The notes beneath the pieces were generated by a model. The model searched no databases. It was given only the letters and a program-made list of their open reading frames with translations, and was not told where the DNA came from. A program made the position numbers and the translations under genes. DNA of 42,456 bases from a virus, in IMG/VR virus record IMGVR_UViG_3300028269_000007, positions 1 to 42,456 of that record. One strand, written 5' to 3'. Positions 35,847 to 42,456 of the stretch are shown one piece after another (within the stretch, counting starts at the first letter, position 1; every line of letters starts with the position of its first letter).

Positions 35847-38193
35847 TCACCTGTTCCCGCGGGCATACGGCCAGCACGGTCATAGGCAACGGCTGTTCGT
35901 TCTCGAAATACACGGTCGCGTCAATGTCCCATCCACCGTCTACAGCTATATCGGTTTTCGTGCCCGTGAACAAGGGCGGCGACTGGTCCATGTGATCGCT
36001 GCCGTCGCGGTACTGCAACGCCTCCAATTCACGATCGATCCCGTTGCCAACCCCGACTTTCCCGCCCAGGGAGTTATGCAGGATAATGGCCACATGGTCG
36101 ATATTGATGGGCCGCCCCTGACTGGTGCCCAGCTTGGCCCCGCCGGAGAAGCGCTGCGTCTCACCGCGATAGGAATAGGGCAGTCCCACGGCCACGATGG
36201 AGGCGCGACGGGACAACTCGATTTCGCCGCCGGAAACCGTGCGCCGCTCATGCACCATGCCGTCCGCCAAGATATCGACTTCCAGTCCTTCAAGGTGATC
36301 CAGCCCGGTAATGGTGGTCACTTCCGCGCGCACCAGCGGGGAATTGTAGTTCGTCGTGGACGGGTCGATCACTTCGCCCAGGTCGGCCCAATCCGTGCCG
36401 TCTACCCCGCTCAATTCAAAGGTATTCGCCGTCACGTTGGCCACGACGGCGGACAGGCGGTCCATTTCCTCCGGACCTTGGGGAGCGCGTAGCTTGACGC
36501 GCTGGCCATTTGAAAAGCCGTGCGATGCGGACGTGACCACCACGGGGTCGGCCTTGGTAATGGCCGTAATCAGTTTGGGCACGTCGTACTTCAGGCCAAG
36601 GTCCACGAAGTAGGCTTCGTCCAGCGCGCGCACCCGCTCGTCCGCCGTGGCCCGCTCATAGGCCAGTGCCGGGCGGAATTGCTTGTCCATGTAGCAGACG
36701 TATTGTTCCGTCGTGCCATCAACGTCCAGCGTGTAAAGAAACCACAATTCCTGCGCCGTGGCATCGGGGTTGGTAATGACGGCGATATCGTTCACGCGGC
36801 CGTAGTTGTTGGCAATCTGCTGTGGGGCCACCGCCGTAACCTTCTGGTCCGGCTCATACGTCAACGAGATAAGGGAGCCGTCGCCGTGGACCATCCAGAT
36901 TACGCTATCGGGCGACGCCTGGTAGGTCATGCGCTTGATCCCGCCCAGGCCGTTCTTGTCGCTGTCCGGCACGTCTTCCGCCAGCAACATGAGGTTGCGC
37001 GAAGAGAAGTTGTCCTTCACGACTTCGTACTTCAACTCGTACATTTCGCGCTGGTTTTGCTGCACGAACATGACCTGGTTGTCCACCTGTACGGGCGGAA
37101 TGTACGCGGAGCCGCGGTAGGTGGAAGATCGCACCACGGCGTTCTTGGGCGTAATGACGCCGCCGCCTTCCGAGGAGAAGATGCGGAACTCGCCGCCCGT
37201 GGACCCTACAATCAAGTATTCGGCCTGGCTGGCAAACCACATGATCGTCTGAAGGCGCTTACCCTGGATACGACGCACGATGGCCATGTCATCGTTGCCG
37301 ATCGTAGGCGTCGTGCCGTAGCTGATACCGCGGTCGAAATTGTCGTAGTCGTCGGACTTCGAAGCGACCACCACGTCCGGCGCCGTCCGCGAACCGCCGT
37401 ACCACAGGCGTCCGTCGTGGAAGATAACGCCGCGCGGGCCGTCCGTATCGGAGAAGAGGCCCAAGGCCCAATCCAGCGTGGCCGTGCCGGACGAGGCGGA
37501 CGGATCGCTGCCGGCGTGCAGAACCGTAAGCTCCGCTGTCGTCGTGCTGGTAACGGTCGTAATCTCGTACACGCCGTCAAACCAGCGGATCGCGCGGCCA
37601 ACGTCATCCGAGGTAAGGCCGCCCGGCTTGGGCACCGCGGAGAACACCACGGCCAGGGGCGGGCCGTTATTGATCGTGCAGGTTACGGTCGTGATATTGG
37701 ACGGCTGCATGGGCGCATGGCCGTCCTTCCACGCCACCTTGGCCCAGGTGAAGCTGGTAAGGCTGGTGCGTGATAGCTTGTACGGGTGGCCGTTCGGGTG
37801 GACGAGATACATTACGTCCACCTGCTGCGCCCAGCGCAAGTCCTGCTGTTCGTCGTTTCCGTAGGTCGTCACTGTTTCCAGCGGCGTACCGGGCGAACTT
37901 TCCACTTGGCCATGGTTGGCGTAGTAGCGGATATAGTTGTGCCCTACCTCCATGACGTACTGCTGGTCTACCGCCACGTCGAAGGGGATCAGGGCATTGT
38001 TGCCCGTCTGGTTCTTTACCTCGTTGACGAACACCGTTCCGGGGCGCCGCATGAAACCGCCGTGCGGGAGGATCAGCCCGTTAAGGGCCTGCCTCATTCC
38101 CTGGCCGTACGCCTCGATATCGTCGCGCCCGCGGAGACGGCGGGAGAGGAGGCCCGCGGTGAAGTTGGTTTGTACGGGCGCGTAGCGAGACAT
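35836..38193 (-). CDS. Tail tubular protein B (gp12-like nozzle)
   Basis: This is a 785-aa protein. The opening Q-T-N-F-T-A-G-L-L-S-R-R-L-R-G-R-D-D (residues about 8-25) and G-L-I-L-P-H-G-G-F-M-R-R-P-G-T (about 39-53) are diagnostic of the T7 gp12 family, which forms the tail nozzle and attaches fibres. The rest is beta-propeller-like with regular aromatic repeats, including W-F-A-S-Q-A-E-Y-L-I-V-G-S-T. It directly follows the gp11-like gene, as in T7, and overlaps the metalloprotease-like gene by 11 bp. Confidence 0.88.
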   Translation of the reverse strand: MSRYAPVQTNFTAGLLSRRLRGRDDIEAYGQGMRQALNGLILPHGGFMRRPGTVFVNEVKNQTGNNALIPFDVAVDQQYVMEVGHNYIRYYANHGQVESSPGTPLETVTTYGNDEQQDLRWAQQVDVMYLVHPNGHPYKLSRTSLTSFTWAKVAWKDGHAPMQPSNITTVTCTINNGPPLAVVFSAVPKPGGLTSDDVGRAIRWFDGVYEITTVTSTTTAELTVLHAGSDPSASSGTATLDWALGLFSDTDGPRGVIFHDGRLWYGGSRTAPDVVVASKSDDYDNFDRGISYGTTPTIGNDDMAIVRRIQGKRLQTIMWFASQAEYLIVGSTGGEFRIFSSEGGGVITPKNAVVRSSTYRGSAYIPPVQVDNQVMFVQQNQREMYELKYEVVKDNFSSRNLMLLAEDVPDSDKNGLGGIKRMTYQASPDSVIWMVHGDGSLISLTYEPDQKVTAVAPQQIANNYGRVNDIAVITNPDATAQELWFLYTLDVDGTTEQYVCYMDKQFRPALAYERATADERVRALDEAYFVDLGLKYDVPKLITAITKADPVVVTSASHGFSNGQRVKLRAPQGPEEMDRLSAVVANVTANTFELSGVDGTDWADLGEVIDPSTTNYNSPLVRAEVTTITGLDHLEGLEVDILADGMVHERRTVSGGEIELSRRASIVAVGLPYSYRGETQRFSGGAKLGTSQGRPINIDHVAIILHNSLGGKVGVGNGIDRELEALQYRDGSDHMDQSPPLFTGTKTDIAVDGGWDIDATVYFENEQPLPMTVLAVCPREQVNEG

Positions 38194-38822
38194 TAGGTGT
38201 AGACCGGCCCAATGCGGTAGTAGGAACCATTGGAGAAGCGGCTATCGATCCAGTCCGACGCCTGAATAATCTCCGGAGTATTCTGGATCGCGTTGGAGAA
38301 CTTCGCTTCCTTGACCGCCTTCTCGCGCTCCTGCACCAGCGCGGAATAGCGATCGGCGCCCTTGGTCAGGTCGTAGAAAATCTTGGTGGCGAGGTAGTAT
38401 TCCAGCACGGCCACGAAGGCGGGATCGTACTGCGACGTGTCGGTAATGTTGGCGGTGTAGAAAATCTTAGCCGGCGTGGTATCGCAGAGGACGTACCCGC
38501 CTTCCAGCTTGAAAATGGTATCCGTGTCCGTGTAATTGCGCTGGCTCCCGATCGTGTCGTACAGGCCGATCAGTTGCAGGAAGTCGGACGGTACGCGATG
38601 GCGGTAGGCGAAACCGAACTCCGGGGCGGTAGGGTCCGCGGCCAGTTCAGCGCGCCGGGTCGCGAAATTCCAACGGTACTTGGTCAGCACCCGTTTCAGG
38701 ACGAGGGCGTAATTGCGCTTGAGAAGGCGGGCCGCCTTGCCGTCCTGGTCCAGCGATGTAATGGAAGGCTCCCCGCAATGGGTAAGCGCACCGTTGGCAA
38801 TCTCTACCTGACTAAAGCTCAT
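38193..38822 (-). CDS. Tail tubular protein A (gp11-like adaptor)
   Basis: With the ATG at 38822 (M-S-F-S-Q-V-E-I-A-N-G-A-L) the product is 209 aa, near T7 gp11's 196. The landmarks I-A-N-G-A-L-x-H-C-G, R-L-L-K-R-N-Y, Y-R-W-N-F-A-T-R-R and Y-R-H-R-V-P-S-D-F-L belong to the gp11/adaptor family that seals the portal and joins the nozzle. A start 33 bp upstream would be translated from the T-tract of a terminator and is rejected. The stop overlaps the gp12-like start. Confidence 0.85.
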   Translation of the reverse strand: MSFSQVEIANGALTHCGEPSITSLDQDGKAARLLKRNYALVLKRVLTKYRWNFATRRAELAADPTAPEFGFAYRHRVPSDFLQLIGLYDTIGSQRNYTDTDTIFKLEGGYVLCDTTPAKIFYTANITDTSQYDPAFVAVLEYYLATKIFYDLTKGADRYSALVQEREKAVKEAKFSNAIQNTPEIIQASDWIDSRFSNGSYYRIGPVYT

Positions 38823-38838
38823 GGCGGGAGTGTAACAG

Positions 38839-38869
38839 AAAAACCCCCTAGCCAAAAGAGGCTAGGGGG
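38839..38869 (-). terminator. Strong rho-independent terminator between head and tail genes
   Basis: On the minus strand a perfect 10-bp stem, CCCCCTAGCC and GGCTAGGGGG around TCTTTT, is followed by TTTTT. It lies in the 93-bp gap before the gp11-like gene, so tail transcription depends on read-through or an unrecognised promoter. A second hairpin (38872-38908) is right beside it. Confidence 0.85.
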
Positions 38870-38871
38870 CT

Positions 38872-38908
38872 GCACCGGGGGAGGAGGTTGGAGGGAAAAC
38901 CCCGGTGC
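38872..38908 (-). other. Second hairpin next to the terminator
   Basis: GCACCGGGG (38872-38880) and CCCCGGTGC (38900-38908) can pair over nine bases around a 19-nt loop. It lies two bases upstream of the terminator stem on the minus strand and has no T-run of its own. It may stabilise the capsid transcript's 3' end or compete with the terminator for folding. Confidence 0.5.
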
Positions 38909-38915
38909 GGGAGGT

Positions 38916-39143
38916 CTACTCTACGGTGTCGCCGGAAGTGGCGATGCTGGATACCGTGCTGGCCTTGGACTTCTGGCGGCGCCAGGAGCGCAAGATGCCC
39001 GCGATCAGCTTGTCCGCGTCCATGTCCCCGATCGTGTTATCCACGAGGAGGGCCACGGAGCCGGTAAGCGACCCGCCCGTCCCGTAGGTTACTGTGATCT
39101 GACGGGACGGGGTAATCGAGGCGTTAAGGGTTAGGGTAGCCAT
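38916..39143 (-). CDS. Small hypothetical structural protein, 75 aa
   Basis: M-A-T-L-T-L-N-A-S-I-T-P-S-R-Q-I-T-V-T is followed by a Gly/Ser turn and a short helical tail with K-L-I-A-G-I-L-R-S-W-R-R-Q-K. GGAG stands eight bases before the ATG. It lies between the putative decoration gene and the gp11-like gene, so a minor head or head-tail role is likely. The family is unknown. Confidence 0.6.
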   Translation of the reverse strand: MATLTLNASITPSRQITVTYGTGGSLTGSVALLVDNTIGDMDADKLIAGILRSWRRQKSKASTVSSIATSGDTVE

Positions 39144-39148
39144 GTTGG

Positions 39149-39577
39149 CTACTCCACCGTGTACCAGATGTAGCCGTAGAGCGAACCGGAGCCGGGGTTG
39201 CCGCCTTCCAGCTTGGCCGTAAGGGTGATCGCGGTCGAAAGGCGTTCGCGACCGACGCCGTACAGGGCGTAGGTGTTGGCGAAGGCCGACGTGCCCGCAG
39301 CCGTGGCGATATCGAGCGCCGACAGGTACTTGTTCTCCGTGGTGCCGTCACCGATATCGAGCGTGATAGACGTACCGAAATCGGTAAAGTCCACGAAGCC
39401 CGTCATGATGCGCGCGCCAACCGGGAGGCGGCACAGTTCGACAAGATCGTTCTGCGCTGCGTCGCCAGTCCACGAGAATACCTCGCACCGCAGCTTGCCG
39501 TTGGAAACGGTGCTGTCCGGCTTGGACTGCGGGGTCGCCCGCAGGCCCGTGATCTGGTCAGAGTAAAGAGTGGCCAT
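39149..39577 (-). CDS. Putative head decoration protein, 142 aa
   Basis: It is the next gene after the capsid, separated by 23 bp with a strong AAGGAAAGG site. The 142-aa protein is beta-rich (G-K-L-R-C-E-V-F-S-W; L-C-R-L-P-V-G-A-R-I; S-I-T-L-D-I-G-D-G; S-G-S-L-Y-G-Y-I-W-Y-T-V-E), in the style of phage proteins that read L-P-x-G-A-R-I and L-D-I-G-D, often encoded beside the capsid. A decoration or cement role is inferred. Confidence 0.65.
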   Translation of the reverse strand: MATLYSDQITGLRATPQSKPDSTVSNGKLRCEVFSWTGDAAQNDLVELCRLPVGARIMTGFVDFTDFGTSITLDIGDGTTENKYLSALDIATAAGTSAFANTYALYGVGRERLSTAITLTAKLEGGNPGSGSLYGYIWYTVE

Positions 39578-39600
39578 GTGTTAAGTCCTTTCCTTGACTA

Positions 39601-40479
39601 TTAGGCTTCGCTGCACAGGACCGACACAACCATCGCATCTTCCGTGCGAAGCGCCGTCCACGAACCGCAGGTGTAAATCTGCTGGGCGTAGCGCTTGTCC
39701 GGACGGGGCGAGGCCGTGGTATTCGGGGCCATGCCGTTGATGAAGCGGATCGCCGGCTGCGCCCAGGCGAAGCAATTGCGAACCGAAGAGGTCGAAATAA
39801 GGCGCTCCGTGCGGATGAACTTGAAGCCCAGGAAGGTGTCAATCTGGCCGTTGACCAGCGCCTTCACGGTATTGAAGTCCTGCGACGTAACCTTGTCGTC
39901 TTCCAGAAGCTCGCGCATCTGGCGCGACGTGGCTGCGAAGAAGCGCGGGTAGAACTCGTCAACCTCGTTGTGGTCGAGGATTTCCTTGGCGCGGTTCAGC
40001 TTGTCGATCGTGAGGCCGGTCGAACCGGAGGCAAGCTGCTGCGTGGAAGTCGGGAAGGCCGTAGTGCCGGAGCCGGTGTGCCCGGTAACGGCGGTGCGAT
40101 ACAGCGCGTCGATGATCGCGTCATCCATGCCGCGGCCCATCGTGCCGGCGTGGCGCATGGTGTAGATGCTATCAAGCTGGATCAGCAACTTGACGCGATC
40201 CTGCTTATCGATCAGGTCGGCCACGTCGTAATCCTTCATGAACCACCAGCGCCGGGTCTGCGGCGTGCTGTTCAGCGGGGTATCGCCGTGGCGCTCGTTA
40301 ATCTCGTTCGGAGCATCGATACCGCCCGTGATTTCGATGGCGCCGCTCTCGCCCGGGCCGTCCTCGCGCATAACGGCGGGGAGCAGGCGCGAGAAGCGCT
40401 GTTCAGCGAGAAGATGGACGTTGGTCGAAAACTGCGTAACATACGCAACAGGAATATCGACAGAGTAAAGAATACGCAT
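39601..40479 (-). CDS. Major capsid protein
   Basis: This 292-aa protein is encoded just after the scaffold in the standard head order. It resembles the HK97-fold phage capsid family of podoviruses (F-S-R-L-L-P-A-V-M-R-E-D; R-R-W-W-F-M-K-D-Y-D-V-A-D-L-I-D; D-A-I-I-D-A-L-Y; L-A-S-G-S-T-G-L-T-I-D-K-L-N-R-A-K; F-L-G-F-K-F-I-R). The ATG at 40479 gives M-R-I-L-Y-S-V-D, a member of the recurrent late N-terminal motif. A large hairpin sits upstream in the 133-bp leader, and a Shine-Dalgarno (AGGTAA) is about 10 bases from the start. Confidence 0.85.
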   Translation of the reverse strand: MRILYSVDIPVAYVTQFSTNVHLLAEQRFSRLLPAVMREDGPGESGAIEITGGIDAPNEINERHGDTPLNSTPQTRRWWFMKDYDVADLIDKQDRVKLLIQLDSIYTMRHAGTMGRGMDDAIIDALYRTAVTGHTGSGTTAFPTSTQQLASGSTGLTIDKLNRAKEILDHNEVDEFYPRFFAATSRQMRELLEDDKVTSQDFNTVKALVNGQIDTFLGFKFIRTERLISTSSVRNCFAWAQPAIRFINGMAPNTTASPRPDKRYAQQIYTCGSWTALRTEDAMVVSVLCSEA

Positions 40480-40561
40480 TAGCTACGTTACCTATTGACT
40501 AGGGATTGAGGGGATCGGTTGAGCCGTTCCGGGTGTCCCTGATCGCGGTAAGCGTAGAGGG

Positions 40562-40603
40562 GCCGTAGGGTTCGTGATTGGTACGCTGCCATAACCCTAC
40601 GGC
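40562..40603. other. 11-bp inverted repeat in the capsid leader
   Basis: GCCGTAGGGTT and AACCCTACGGC pair perfectly over 11 bp around a 20-nt loop. No T-run follows on either strand, so it is not a typical terminator. Located between the small membrane-protein gene and the capsid gene, it could stabilise or be a processing site in the capsid mRNA. Confidence 0.65.
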
Positions 40604-40612
40604 TTTGTCAAG

Positions 40613-40705
40613 TTACCAGCCGAAATGAAACGCGGCCCGGACGAACAGGTAGACGGCGAGGACGCCCAGGAGGAAACCACCGAGGATGGAAAGAGCAATC
40701 GTCAT
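40613..40705 (-). CDS. Tiny membrane protein between scaffold and capsid, 30 aa
   Basis: The ATG at 40705 overlaps the scaffold stop (ATGA). The peptide M-T-I-A-L-S-I-L-G-G-F-L-L-G-V-L-A-V-Y-L is almost entirely one hydrophobic helix, ending R-A-A-F-H-F-G-W. Coupled start, proper stop and consistent codon use support it. The role is unknown; a membrane protein in the head-gene cluster is unusual. Confidence 0.55.
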   Translation of the reverse strand: MTIALSILGGFLLGVLAVYLFVRAAFHFGW

Positions 40706-41661
40706 CGCTTGGCCGCCTTTGCAAAGAACTCCTGCGCCTGGCGGTTCAACTCGCGGGCCTTGATCGGGTCCGTCGTGTTGATGGCCTCCTGAAGAAGGCG
40801 AGTGCCCTCGTCCTTGGCCGCGTCCGGGGTCATGGCGCGGGAAATGCCCGTACCCTTGTCGCCGCCGCCCTCGTCTTCGGCCAGCATTTCACCGACCTTG
40901 GCGAGCGCTTCAAGGAGCGGGCCGTCCGTACCCAATCCTGCCCGATTGATGCTTTCCCGCAGGGCGTCCGTACCGGCCTTGTCGCCGCCCAGCTTGCTCA
41001 CGGCCAGGTTGGCGGAAGCCACCTTGGCGTCGAAAGCCTCGCCCCATTTGGACTTGAGCGCCGTCACGTTGTCCGCGTTACGCTGGATTTCCGCTTCAGC
41101 CATTTGCTTTTGCCCGGCAACCAACTGACCGCCGAACGTGTCCACAATGCCCTGAAACTGCGCCGGGAGGATGCCCAGCTTATGCGCGGTTTCCGCCAGC
41201 GCCTTGAAGTTGGGGCTGTCGATCTTCAGGGCGTCTTCTGCGCCCTTCGGCGCGTTTACCTTGTAGTCGTCAAGGTTCTTAGGCAGGCCGATCTTTTCGA
41301 GGACCGCACGTCGGCCGGCGTCGTCAATGTCCGGCGGGATTTCCACCAGTCGATCCGCGGGCTTGCCGATAAACTGCTGGGCGTTATCGAAGCCCCGCAC
41401 AAGCTCCGCGATCGTCGCGTACTTCTTGGCCGAAGGGCTTTCCTTCAGTTCCGGGGGCAGTGACGTGCGATAATCCCATCCGTCAGGTAGCGTAAAAACG
41501 CTTCCTTGTTCGCTTCCGCCTGTTCCAGAATTGCCCTGGCCGCCGTCTCCGTTGCCAGTGCCGCCACCCCCGCCTCCTCCATTGAGAAGGGAGCCGCCGT
41601 TGCTTCCACCGTCGCCACTGCCTGTTCCGCCATTTCCCTCTCCATCGTAACGAATAATCAT
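40702..41661 (-). CDS. Scaffolding protein
   Basis: This 319-aa acidic protein has a low-complexity Gly/Ser/Asn N-terminus (residues 6-55) followed by helices rich in Ala, Glu, Lys and Leu, and a helical C-terminus ending R-E-L-N-R-Q-A-Q-E-F-F-A-K-A-A-K-R. Position between Bbp19-like protein and capsid and the composition are typical of podovirus scaffolds, which guide capsid assembly and exit. The ATG at 41661 gives M-I-I-R-Y-D-G-E-G, matching the late N-terminal motif; an in-frame start 21 bp upstream would overlap the previous gene. Confidence 0.8.
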   Translation of the reverse strand: MIIRYDGEGNGGTGSGDGGSNGGSLLNGGGGGGGTGNGDGGQGNSGTGGSEQGSVFTLPDGWDYRTSLPPELKESPSAKKYATIAELVRGFDNAQQFIGKPADRLVEIPPDIDDAGRRAVLEKIGLPKNLDDYKVNAPKGAEDALKIDSPNFKALAETAHKLGILPAQFQGIVDTFGGQLVAGQKQMAEAEIQRNADNVTALKSKWGEAFDAKVASANLAVSKLGGDKAGTDALRESINRAGLGTDGPLLEALAKVGEMLAEDEGGGDKGTGISRAMTPDAAKDEGTRLLQEAINTTDPIKARELNRQAQEFFAKAAKR

Positions 41662-41665
41662 ACCA

Positions 41666-41944
41666 CTAGAACTCGCCATCATTTGCCTTTTCCTCCGTCT
41701 CTGCCCGCTTGGGCTGTTTCAGGTCGTCGGGTGTCATGGCCATCATTCGCCCGATATAGACCATAACCCCACGATGGCCTTCGTTGATGTGCGTGCCGTA
41801 GGGGTCGCCCGGTACGTTTGTCGATTTGCTAATGAAGCCGAACTTGGCGATCAGGTGGTTAAGGACGATCCGCCCCGCAGGCGAAGTGCCCCACTCCTGA
41901 TACGCCGCAACCAACTCCTCCTGCGTAATTTCCCTAAGCTGCAT
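41666..41944 (-). CDS. Bbp19-like phage protein, 92 aa
   Basis: The sequence A-G-R-I-V-L-N-H-L-I-A-K-F-G-F (residues about 23-37), F-V/N-V-P-G-D-P-Y-G-T and E-G-H-R-G-V-M-V-Y-I-G-R follows the pattern of the Bbp19 family, first seen in Bordetella phage BPP-1 between portal and scaffold. Order and size are conserved here. It starts 11 bp inside the portal gene. The function is unknown but probably concerns head assembly. Confidence 0.7.
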   Translation of the reverse strand: MQLREITQEELVAAYQEWGTSPAGRIVLNHLIAKFGFISKSTNVPGDPYGTHINEGHRGVMVYIGRMMAMTPDDLKQPKRAETEEKANDGEF

Positions 41945-42456
41945 TATTCGCCTGTGTTACCTTCGCTCCTGCTGTCATGACTGCCGCCGCCGCGCTCGCC
42001 GCTTCCGGCATGAGGGCTGCCTGTTGCGCCGCGGCTTCCTGCTGCTGGCGGGCCTTGCGGACTTCCGTAACCTGCGTCTGCGACTTCACAAGGTCCGCCC
42101 CAGCGCCGTTGGCCATGGGGATGCGCTGGGCGACCTTATCGGTATCGATCCAGTCGAAGATGCCCTTATCGACCTGCGCCCACAGGGCCATTTGCTCGAA
42201 CGTCCGCATGATGGAAAGACCTTCCATTTGCTTCTGCGACGCGATCAGCGGGGAAACGTATTCCAGCTTTAGCTTCTTACCGGCCAGTTCGCTGGGGGGC
42301 TTGGGCAGCTTGCCGCTGCGCTCAAGGATATTGAAGGTGCGCGTGACCAGCTTGGAGAACAACTCCGTCTGTGCGCGGACGAGCATGGGAGACAGGGCGC
42401 GATTGCGCTCGTCCACTTCCTGTAGAACCTGCGTCGCCGTCTTGACCGGGCTGTCC
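41934..42456 (-). CDS. Portal protein, C-terminal part; continues from position 1
   Basis: This holds the C-terminal end of the portal whose N-terminus is at 1-1259; the frame is continuous across the circular junction. It includes D-E-R-N-R-A-L-S-P-M-L, L-E-Y-V-S-P-L-I-A-S-Q-K, and an Ala/Gln-rich helical tail (R-K-A-R-Q-Q-Q-E-A-A-A-Q-Q-A-A) such as forms the portal barrel. The stop lies inside the start of the Bbp19-like gene. Confidence 0.88.
   Translation of the reverse strand, partial: DSPVKTATQVLQEVDERNRALSPMLVRAQTELFSKLVTRTFNILERSGKLPKPPSELAGKKLKLEYVSPLIASQKQMEGLSIMRTFEQMALWAQVDKGIFDWIDTDKVAQRIPMANGAGADLVKSQTQVTEVRKARQQQEAAAQQAALMPEAASAAAAVMTAGAKVTQANNAA
42313..42456. repeat. Terminal overlap (copy 2)
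   Basis: Copy of positions 1-144, differing only at 42330 (A instead of G at 18). It indicates the contig ends overlap. Confidence 0.9.

Noticed and set aside
36520-37773. 417-codon plus-strand open frame
   Set aside because: Antisense to tail tubular protein B; shadow composition.
1-42456. CRISPR array, integrase, reverse transcriptase, transposase or phage RNA polymerase
   Set aside because: No repeat-spacer pattern and no matching protein motifs were seen on either strand.

Overview
The window is a nearly complete genome of a tailed double-stranded DNA phage with a podovirus-type virion. Its genes include a T7-like portal, tail tubular proteins A and B, three internal virion (ejection) proteins and a gp13-like protein. 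The first 144 bases repeat as the last 144 with a single silent difference, so the contig closes into a circle of about 42,312 bp and the portal gene crosses the junction. The DNA is GC-rich with mostly G/C third codon positions. The spanin pair and GC-rich coding suggest a proteobacterial host, but the sequence does not name one. I see no integrase, reverse transcriptase, CRISPR array or phage RNA polymerase. Transcription therefore probably uses host polymerase and sigma-70-like promoters.

There are three transcription blocks. (1) A leftward early/regulatory block starts at a divergent control region near 13.16-13.24 kb: an HTH protein, then a primase-polymerase/helicase ending at a terminator near 10.78 kb. 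It is followed by a run of small accessory genes (10.5 to 7.25 kb) that carries two perfect DnaA boxes and a GAGCTC palindrome, a candidate origin. (2) A rightward replication/lysis block (13.24-25.08 kb) holds two paralogous small proteins, an SNF2-type helicase, an AT-hook protein, a peptidoglycan-hydrolase-like protein, an overlapping Rz/Rz1 spanin pair, a DUF2800-like nuclease, a DUF2815-like ssDNA-binding protein, tRNA-His, a cytosine-5 DNA methyltransferase, a family A DNA polymerase, a resolvase-like nuclease, a T5 A1-like metallophosphoesterase and a DUF3310 protein. (3) A leftward late block runs from about 6.9 kb through terminase and small structural genes to the portal, across the circle junction, then Bbp19-like protein, scaffold, capsid, tail tube, ejection proteins, a sialidase-like tailspike, a lectin-like tail protein and a coiled-coil/membrane holin candidate at 25.08 kb. 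Blocks 2 and 3 converge with overlapping stop codons.

The most striking feature is repeated out-of-frame (+1) nested reading frames inside the large enzyme genes: terminase, primase, SNF2 helicase, methyltransferase, DNA polymerase and the A1-like gene. Most start just after a strong Shine-Dalgarno sequence. They coincide with patches where the host gene abandons its usual G/C-ending codons, and three encode membrane proteins. One, inside the methyltransferase gene, resembles a phage protein family that elsewhere stands alone. A second pattern is a recurrent N-terminal motif, M-x-(I/V/A)-(R/L/H)-Y-(D/S/T), on seven otherwise unrelated late proteins.
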